DNA of 64,000 nucleotides from NCBI RefSeq assembly GCF_030035675.1, contig NC_084489.1, positions 22,283,501 through 22,347,500 on the forward strand, read 5' to 3'. Source of the DNA: Rhineura floridana. Taxonomy: Eukaryota > Chordata > Lepidosauria > Squamata > Rhineuridae. This document shows, piece by piece, positions 56,835 to 64,000 of this stretch. Position 1 is the first letter of the stretch, and every line of letters starts with the position of its first letter. The position numbers and the translations under genes were made by a program. Under the pieces are notes generated by a model. It was given only the letters and a program-made list of their open reading frames with translations, was not told the origin of the DNA and did no database searches.

Positions 56835-59800
56835 GTAACACTCCGCAGGGCAATACTACTCAGAAAGAAACCCCAGTGAATTCAATGAGACCTGCTCCCA
56901 GGTAAGCGTCGATTGGACTGCAGCCTTAGCGCTCTCGAAGAACCGGACAGAGAGATGGAAGCGATCGCAGCCAGGAGTAGCTGTGCCTGTCCAGGTCAAA
57001 GGATTTGCACTGTGAACATTTCACGGAAGTCTGATACAAATAATTTTTGCCATTGCTTTCTCTTCAGCTGTGCATTCTTCCTGAACCCCGTCTTTTAGAA
57101 GCGTGAGTTAAAGATACTTAGTTAGTCCTGAGAACAAAACAATGTGATGTGTTGGTGTTATTCAAGGACTTATGCAGTGGGGGCAAAGGGAGAGTTGCCC
57201 CCACATGGGTGAATGATAATACCAAAATAGTGTACATACCATTCATTGAAAGTGCAGCCCTTCCCACAGAATCATGGAACTGCAGTTTACCCCTCACAGA
57301 GCTACAATTCCCAGCACCCTTAGGAAACTACAGTTCCCAGGATTCTTTTGGGATGGGAAATGTGTTTAAAATGTATGGGGGGGGTGTACATAGCGCAGGT
57401 TCTAGCATTTGTAGAACCTGAGATACGAAGCAAAATGTGCAGGCACTATTCATAGAATCACAGAATAGTAGAGTTGGAAGGGACTGTAAGGCCATTGAGC
57501 CCAACCCCCTGCTCAGTGCAGGAATCCAAGTTTAAAGCACACTTTCTCTCTTTCTTTTTTATTTTTTGTCAGAGGCTCACCTGCTCATCTCTTTCAGTGT
57601 TACTCCACCACCACCGAGGATGCCCTTGATGTTATTATTTATTTTGAAGGATTTTCCCCAATATATTAAAATAGCCAAATCCTCTCTTCTCAGTTATACA
57701 CAGAATATATATCCCTAGCCCTTTGTTTCCCATGCATCCCTCCCCTAGGTCACTGACCAGTTCTGTGACCTTAAAACAGGGCTGCTGTTATTGGACTCCA
57801 ACTCCCATCACTCACGTAGAGTCAATGATAGGCAGAGCAAACTAAATCTAGTTTGCTCTGATGAGTTCTGCAAAGGTGATACTGAGGAGGAGGAGGCTGA
57901 CAGCCAGTGCCACCCCCTGGACTGGTTGTACATAGGAAGGTAGGCAGCAGGCAGTTAGCTGAAGTTAAAGAGGTAGTGCCCCATTCACCCTGATGGACCA
58001 GCTTCCATGCCTTGTAGGCAGAACACATAGTGTTGTTTATCATATGGGACCCCTGAATCACACGGAGAGTGTTCCATATCAGCCACTGCCAGATATGTTC
58101 AGATCTGGCATGGAGAAATTGAACTCGGTTAGAGGCACCCCATGTCAGTCAGTCTGTATGTGATTCTCCCTGTGTAGAGCCTTGTGGAGTGTTTCTGATG
58201 GCTTGAAAAGAGTGCCCCGTTCTTTTCAGTGCATCTATCTGATAAAAGACCTGCAATTTTACTGATTCTCGACCACATAATAATCAATACATTAATAAAG
58301 TGCATGTGAAAATCATTCAAAATAAAATAAGTAGGGTTTTAATGTGCCGAGCTCTCCCTAGACTGTGCCCATTATCAATAATATGAACCTATTTAACCTT
58401 TAAAGCTCATGTTAGGGATAAATTGAAAACCCCAGTGCTTGTAAACTATAATTCACTTGTCTTACCTAAACCAGCTTGAGCTTCATGGGAAATAGAACCA
58501 AAGTGGCCTTTATATGACTCTTGATATAAAATGTCGGTTTATTTCCTGGTGACCTGACCCTTACCTACATTCCAGTGGCTCGCATAATAAAAGCCGGTTT
58601 AAGCTGGAAACTTCCCTACTATGCATTTCTGTATCACATTTATGCTTATGGCCTTGCTTATTGTTACTAATGTGCCTATAGGGGGTGCCCGGTTGCAGCT
58701 GGGCCTCCCCTGAATAGTTGCCTTTGTCTGCTTCTGCATAGTGCTTATCTCAAGGACATGCGAAATATGCAGACATAGAGGCTGAGATGTTTCCACTTTG
58801 TCCTTCCCCCGGTACCCCTTTACCTCCTTATATATGCCCCACAGCTATGACAGTTGGCGATTGCTTCTTTTGTATTTTATGACGTGAACCCGATATTGTA
58901 AACTTCGGGGTAAGCCTATATAAACCATTGAACATCAATAAACGAGGTTCCCATGCTGGCCTGCTTCGGCTTGTAAGTATTGGGTCCCCTTTGCAAAGGT
59001 TTTTGTCTCGTGTTACTTGATCTCTGATAGTGGGTTCATTTGCACTCAACTCCGCACTCTTCCCGGGTGTAATAAGCGAGTTGGGGTTGACAGGGCGACT
59101 TGCGTGTTGGGTTTGGACCTAACACTCAAGACCCCAATAACTTTTGGAACACCTCTCCCAATATGAACATTGCCAGGCCCTTAGATCGTCATCTGAGACT
59201 TTTCTCCAGGTCCCTTCTCTGAGGGAGACTCAGGAGATGATGACATGGAAGAGGGCCTTCTCAGTTTTGGCTCCCTGTTTGTGGAATGCTCTCCCCAATG
59301 AGATCTTCCTGGTGCTTTCAGTGACATCTTTTCAGCAGCAGGTAAAAACACCTCTCTTCCCAAGTTTTTGGCCTACAATGATGTAAATCACGCTGCCAAA
59401 GATTTTTGCTGCTGCTATTTGGAGTTGTTTTGAGGATTGTTTTTTAAAGGATTGCATGTTTTCATTACAATGTTGCTGTTCTTTTGTACTGGTGCTCTTA
59501 AAATGTAACTCAATTTGAGATCTTTATTTGTGTGCATAAAATGCGACTAACCAGTTCAAATAATAATAATAATAATAATAAGATGATGATGATGATGATA
59601 TGTATGTTTGCTCACATAGCTCAGGGCAGTCAAATCCAACTTTTCACTTGAAGAAAGGCCTTAAAACCTATGTGCTTAGGAAGAAGCCTCATGGCCCTCT
59701 CCTACCTCAAGCTCACAAGGTACGGCTAAGACAGCTATGATTAATGAAACATTACAATGCTTTGAATTTCATTCAGAAATATTATTGTGATTAGTAACGG

Positions 59801-62800
59801 GACAGAGAAAGAGAGCAGAGGTGCCAATTGACTGGAAGGACCCTTTGGGATTGCCACGAGGGCACAGTCACGCCCACCCTGATCGTGTATGACGTTTGTT
59901 GCTAGCATGGTGTCGAGGATTTGTCAGTAGTTGGTGTTCTTTGTCACTAGCATTGTAGTGCAGATGTGTTATGGGGTGGAGCTGGTGGAGTACTTATGTG
60001 TTATGATTTGGGTTGCACCCACACCATACATTTAGTACACATTTGAAGCACATGGCTTCCCCCAAAGGCTCCTAGGAAGTGGCTTACCCCTCACAGAGCT
60101 ACAGTTTTCAGTGCCCTTAACAAACTACAGCTCCCAGTATTCTCTGGGAGAAGCCATCTGCTTTAAATGTATGGTGTGGGTGTGACCTTTGTTATTGGGA
60201 GTTTCAGAAGAAAAGTAGCTTTATGCCCCCCAACCCCAGATGAGAGCCTCCACTGGTATAGAACTGCTCCCCCCCCAAGTGAGAGATAGGAGGGGATACC
60301 TGATTGTTGTTAAGACTGGTGTGTTGATATTTATTGGCTGCTCTATGTAAAAGATTGTGTAATTTAAAAAGAAAGAAAGAACTGCTAAAGGTGTTGTGGT
60401 TGTGTATGTGGGAATGAGTGGCTAATGAAAGAGAGACTGTGTGAGCGCTTTTGTGGTTATTATGTCTTTGAGAGCTTGATTAATGTTTAACAAGTGATGT
60501 ATTTATCTTTTTTAGAACTTTATATTGATATAATTATTGTTACATATTGTGTTGTGTATCTACATCAATTTACTTTTTTCTTAAATTATTAAGATTGTGT
60601 TTATTGTATAATTATGTACTTGGGTGTGAGCGTGTGTGTGTACACTGCTTCAAGATCTCTTGATAGTAAATGGTCTATACATGACTTAAGTGAATGAATA
60701 AACAGCATTTGCATATATATATACGGATAGATGCTAAAGGTTGCGATTAATTCCTCATGGCTTCATACACTTCTTTAAGGTTTTGTGAGTGCCATATGCC
60801 AGATAAATAGTATGGAGAATTTGAGTAAGCTGCACTGAGCTCACCTGAACTTACTCCCAGGAAAATTGGTATAGGATTGCAATCTTAAAACTGCACTCTT
60901 ATACACACTTGCTAGGAGTAAGCACCATTGAACTGAGTGGGACTTAGTACTGAATAAACCTCTATAGGATTGTGCTGTAAATCTTGCTGAAATCCATACG
61001 AATTGGGCATTTTACTGAAATTCTTACATTCCACTGATTTGAATAGGACAACCACATCAATTTCTGTGGATCATACCTTCCATCATTTATGTTCATAATG
61101 TTCACATTCTTGTGTATCCTATCCTATCCTGTTCAGGTTGATAGAGAATATCGGGTTCAGAAAGCCTTGTTTGCAGCTGGGTTTCCAGTTCCTGAGCCCC
61201 TCTTATACTGTAGTGATGTTTCTGTGATTGGGGCAGAATTTTACGTGATGCAACATGTACAGGTTAGTCCTCTGACTGCAGTAGCATTTACAGCATACGG
61301 GTTTTAATGTTGCAGTGGAGTAGGCAGCAAATTCCGTAGTTTAACTATGTGAAGAAGTAATTCCTTTTCTGAATTTCCCAACATTTCACATCATTAAATT
61401 ACCCCAGGTTCTAGTATGATGGGAGAGGCAGAAAAGCAAAGAATAATTAAACTTTTAAAGTGTTTATTTATTTTAAGCTGATGTGAGGGTTTTTTTTATC
61501 TTCATTGCTCAACTAGGGAATAGCGGTATATCTATGCCGCAGTGCTTCTGAACACCAATAAAACAGAGGAAGACGTCACTAACTTTGTCATTGATGTTGG
61601 TGTATATATTGGATTCATCTTGTGTTGTAAAGCTGTACTCTTCCCTATTTACTTCCCTCCCACTTTATATTTGACTCCTGTTGTCCTTAGGGCCGTATCT
61701 TCCAAAACATTGCATTACCTGGAGTAAGCCCAGCAGAAAGATCTGCTTTGTATGTAGCTATAATAGAAACTCTGGCCCAGCTGCACTCATTCAATGTGAA
61801 CTCTCTGGGGCTCCAAGGCTATGGAAGAGGACAAGGTTACTGTAAGAGGCAGGTAAATGTCTACAATGGAGTTAGAAGAAATAATCAGAGGAAAGGCAAA
61901 GATTGTACAAGCAATGGCGGGGAGGAGCTAGGTCCTGCAGAAAACGTATTTGTTTCTTCAACAGCTGCAGTTAGATCCAGCTGGAAGAAGCAACCTTTGA
62001 TCTCTGATCCTTTGATCATATTTTTCTTCAGTAAATGTAGTCAATTAGCATTGCCAAATTTAGCATTCCAAAGAGAGAGCATATGGAGAGATGCCAAGCA
62101 GTTAATCAGCATGGGAGAAAAGTATACTATTGGCCGTTGAACTAAGCTGTTTTAGAAAGCCAACTAAATGCTTTTGTCTGCAATCCTCCTTGAGCAGATT
62201 TTGGGGTTTTGCAGCCTTGAAGAGGGTTGAACATGAATCTTGTGTACATCCAAGTGGATTTTGTGTCGTTTGTATGGTGGTGGGACCTTTTGTCCTCTCC
62301 TGAGGACACAAGACAACTGCTCTGTCCGTTTTCAGCCCTTCCAGTTTTGTGCTAATGCACTGAAATGCGTATGAGGGAAGGTGGTCATACATGTACTCCA
62401 CTGAAGTCATTAGGACTTGCTTCCACAGAAATAAGAAAAGCCTGCTAGATCAGGCCAAAGACCCAGCTAGTCCAGCATCCTGTTCTCACGGGGGCCAACC
62501 AGATGTCTATAGGAAGCTCAAAAGCAGAACTTGAGTGCCACAGCACTCTCTCCGCTTGTGATTCCCAGCAACTGGTTTGCAGAGGCTTACCAACAGTAGA
62601 GACAGAACATCACTGTAGTGGCTAGTTACCATCAGTAGCTTTATCCTCCATGAATTGGTCTCATCCTCTTTTAAAGCCATTGAAGGTGGTGGCTAACACT
62701 GCCTCTTGCGGGAGCAAATTCCATAATTTAAATACGTGTTGTATGAAGAAGTACTTTCTTCCAAAGATTTAAAAGCAGGCTGTTAATTTTATGGGCTAGA

Positions 62801-63344
62801 ATAAACAACAACAACCATGCAGGCATTTCCATGTGCCCAACAGGGCTATCTGCAAGGCAATCTGCTTTTGAAAGCAATATTCTTATGTGGTATGAGGGTC
62901 AGACAATGGCAGCAGGTGGCTTTATGTCAGTGGTGGAATCCGTTCCGAGTAAAACCCAGAGTGGATTCTGTTGCCCCACTGACATGGGGCCACCAGGCTC
63001 CATTGGGGGCAGATGTTCAATAATTACAAAAAGCCATGAGAAATCCCACAGGCAAACCTCCCTTGTCTGGCCCTTTTTTGGATCCCAACAATAATATTTT
63101 GCCTTATGTTGGGCTTGAGTTTGACATATATTTCCCCTCCCCCCACTCCTTACTATTTTTGTTTTGGATTTGTTTTCAGGTGGCAACATGGAGAAGACAG
63201 TATCAAGCAGCTGCTCATGCAGACATCCCAGCTATGGATGAATTAGCTGAATGGTTAACCAACAACCTTCCAGCTGGTGATAATGAAGAAAATTTGATCC
63301 ATGGAGATTTTCGAATCGATAATGTCATCTTTCATCCAACAGAG
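56698..63344 (+). CDS. ACAD11: ACAD11, acyl-CoA dehydrogenase family member 11 (5' five exons)
   Basis: Exons 56698-56834, 59620-59719, 61137-61262, 61691-61852, 63180-63344; 690 nt, 230 residues, phases all joining. The part present is the N-terminal aminoglycoside-phosphotransferase-like kinase domain. It has the SNPTF/YVLRKKP N-lobe strands, FPVPEPLLYCSD, YVMQHVQG hinge region and the catalytic loop HGDFRIDN (Asp about 218, Asn about 223). The C-terminal acyl-CoA dehydrogenase domain (human protein 780 residues) lies beyond the window. In the family the kinase phosphorylates 4-hydroxyacyl-CoA so that the dehydrogenase-like domain can remove the phosphate. The first ATG in frame is 56698 in good context (AAAATGG). 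Head to head with UBA5. Confidence 0.96.
56875..56930. repeat. Palindromic-family MITE fragment
   Basis: GTGAATTCAATGAGACCTGC, TCCCAGGTAAGCGTCGATTG, GACTGCAGCCTTA. Forty bases after the ACAD11 exon 1 donor. Confidence 0.6.
57225..57395. mobile_element. CCATACATTT-family MITE
   Basis: TTACCCCTCACAGAGCTACA, ATTCCCAGCACCCTTAGG, CTACAGTTCCCAGGATTCTT and AAAATGTATGGG end. Second copy at 60011. Confidence 0.6.
57450..57540 (-). mobile_element. CR1 LINE 3' end
   Basis: TCATAGAATCACAGAATAGT, AGAGTTGGAAGGGACTG and AGCCCAACCCCCTGCTCAGT: the classic CR1 3' terminus in reverse. Confidence 0.85.
57541..58405. other. ACAD11 intron 1, nothing recognised
   Basis: No gene. An AACTCCCATCA word near 57799 is shared with the hAT MITE family, but no boundaries are visible. 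Confidence 0.4.
58410..59124 (+). mobile_element. Solo LTR of an endogenous retrovirus (class I-like)
   Basis: 715 bp bounded by TGTTAGG and CCTAACA. CTCA lies on both sides (58406-58409 and 59125-59128), a 4-bp target duplication as in gammaretrovirus-like elements. In plus orientation it has a TATATAAA box near 58917 and an AATAAA signal near 58941. No internal proviral sequence is present, so it is a fossil left by LTR-LTR recombination. Matching target duplications suggest moderate age. Confidence 0.82.
59130..59601 (+). mobile_element. L2/CR1-group LINE 3' fragment with microsatellite tail
   Basis: Encodes WKRAFSVLAPCLWNALPNEI and FQQQVKTPLF, then a tail ending in (AAT)n and (GAT)n (59561-59601). 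It starts 5 bases after the LTR target duplication and ends 18 nt before ACAD11 exon 2. Confidence 0.75.
59620..59719 (+). CDS. ACAD11: ACAD11 exon 2
   Basis: SGQSNPTFHLKKGLKTYVLR then KKPHGPLLPQAHK. Matches human GKSNPTFYLQKGFQTYVLRK. The acceptor lies only about 18 nt after a (GAT)n tract. Confidence 0.95.
60011..60187. mobile_element. CCATACATTT-family MITE
   Basis: About 177 bp with 24-bp inverted ends matching at 22 positions (core ACCCACACCATACATTTA). The interior repeats ACAGAGCTACAG and ACTACAGCTCCCAG words. Target duplication unclear. Confidence 0.7.
60845..60980. repeat. Palindromic-family MITE, two pieces
   Basis: GAACTTACTCCCAGGAAAAT, GGTATAGGATTGCAATC, then TAAGCACCATTGAACTGAG and CTATAGGATTGTGCTGT. 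Confidence 0.6.
61137..61262 (+). CDS. ACAD11: ACAD11 exon 3
   Basis: VDREYRVQKALFAAGFPVPE then PLLYCSDVSVIGAEFYVMQH. Acceptor ttcag, donor gttag. Confidence 0.96.
61691..61852 (+). CDS. ACAD11: ACAD11 exon 4
   Basis: GRIFQNIALPGVSPAERSAL through ETLAQLHSFN and GYCKRQ. Acceptor cttag, donor gtaaa. Confidence 0.96.
62432..62772 (-). mobile_element. CR1-type LINE 3' region
   Basis: AATAAGAAAAGCCTGCTAGA, CCAGCATCCTGTTCTCACGG and CTTTTAAAGCCATTGAAGGT: the reverse of the CR1 sequence seen at 5668, extended further 5'. Confidence 0.75.
62773..63179. other. ACAD11 intron 4, nothing recognised
   Basis: Short overlapping frames at 62817-63189 have no recognisable protein. Confidence 0.4.
63180..63344 (+). 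CDS. ACAD11: ACAD11 exon 5, catalytic loop
   Basis: VATWRRQYQAAAHADIPAMD then NEENLIHGDFRIDNVIFHP. HGDxxxxN is the kinase catalytic loop. Donor gtaac. Confidence 0.97.
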
Positions 63345-64000
63345 GTAACCTGCATGTGGCTTCAATTATGTTTATAGCATTTTCAATAATGTTTGTATAG
63401 AGGTCTGAAATCAAAGTAGCTCCTCCTGTGTGCTTCATAAGATATTTTTTTCTTCCTCCAAGGAAGATGTCCAAAGACCTTTGTGTGCTGTTGTGGATGG
63501 TGCTATTAGAAGCAAGACGCTGGCGATAGTAACATTTGTCTGGGTGTAATTTGTTTAAGTTTGTCCCCAGTGGCCAGTCTTAAAAGGGATGTAAACCAAC
63601 TGGAAAGGATTAGAAAGAGAGAAATAAAGATAAGGTTATGGGATGCTTTACAACTGATGCAAGAGTAAAGGAATCTGGTAGAGTTAGAAGATGAAACACT
63701 TCCACTCAAAGATGGGGGTTGGCGATTGTGAGATGGGTAAACTCTTTCTAAGAGAATAACTGCATGATCCTTTTCGTCAGGCCTTAAATGTACTTATTCC
63801 ATAGCTTTGAATCTATTTGTTCCATAGGTGCCAGCACCCTCATGGATCACTGTTACTCCACATTACATAAATAAATAAAAAAATCCGAGGAGGGAGGGTT
63901 GTCATCATGTCTGGTCCAATCTGAACAGTAACTGGGATATGCCCTTCAATGTAGCTCATCATTGATAAGCTGGTTGAAAGATGCGCAGGTGGACAGTTGC
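63345..64000. other. ACAD11 intron 5 (open at window end)
   Basis: No further ACAD11 exon was found. No named repeat; a weak LINE-like patch at about 63570-63700. Confidence 0.45.

Larger units (their letters stand above)
59720..61136. other. ACAD11 intron 2
   Basis: Holds the MITE at 60011, palindromic-family repeats at 60845-60980 and AT-rich sequence. No gene seen. Confidence 0.5.

Noticed and set aside
62817-63189. Overlapping short frames before ACAD11 exon 5
   Set aside because: Intronic with no homology; exon 5 begins only after the AG at 63178-63179.

Overview
This is a nuclear vertebrate window. Exon-intron genes sit in AT-rich introns packed with degraded transposons. The repeat set points to a squamate reptile, most likely a lizard: Sauria-type SINEs (tRNA head, BovB tail), BovB LINEs, CR1 and L2/CR1-group LINEs, DIRS-like fossils and many hAT-type MITEs. 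The species cannot be fixed from this window alone. No prokaryotic feature and no CRISPR array was seen.

Three host genes lie in the order NPHP3 (+), UBA5 (-), ACAD11 (+), the same neighbourhood as on human 3q22. Twenty-two consecutive exons of NPHP3 (nephrocystin-3; inferred exons 6-27, about 1011 residues with the stop) run from 2939 to 38478. The exons for the N-terminus lie upstream of the window. UBA5, the E1 enzyme for UFM1, is complete: 12 exons, 400 residues, 55818 down to 45387. ACAD11 starts at 56698 and its first five exons (230 residues, the kinase-like N-terminal domain) are present; the rest lies beyond 64000. Every exon was placed by protein similarity plus AG/GT splice sites, and all exon phases join in frame.

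Layout: 1-2073 is a degraded BovB LINE in an NPHP3 intron. About 3563-9880 is a DIRS-like fossil with nested CR1 and Sauria SINE insertions. 10746-38478 holds the remaining NPHP3 exons, with a second BovB split by an L2/CR1-group insertion (17005-18895), several SINEs and MITEs, and a 5S-rRNA-derived SINE (36565-36730). 38479-45386 is the tail-to-tail interval between NPHP3 and UBA5, with a second DIRS-like fossil, a short BovB end and the putative UBA5 3' UTR. UBA5 introns carry three hAT-type insertions with 8-bp target duplications. 55819-56697 is a divergent UBA5/ACAD11 promoter. ACAD11 intron 1 holds CR1, MITEs, a retroviral-type solo LTR and a LINE fragment that stops about 20 bp before exon 2.

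The genes act in different processes: cilium/inversin compartment (NPHP3), ufmylation (UBA5) and acyl-CoA/hydroxy-acid catabolism (ACAD11). Their proximity is conserved synteny plus a shared promoter, not a pathway. I found no convincing new biological system. The most useful leads are the chimeric 5S SINE, the repeat-squeezed ACAD11 exon 2 acceptor, the divergent promoter, the sense-oriented solo LTR and an unassigned 105-codon ORF in UBA5 intron 1.
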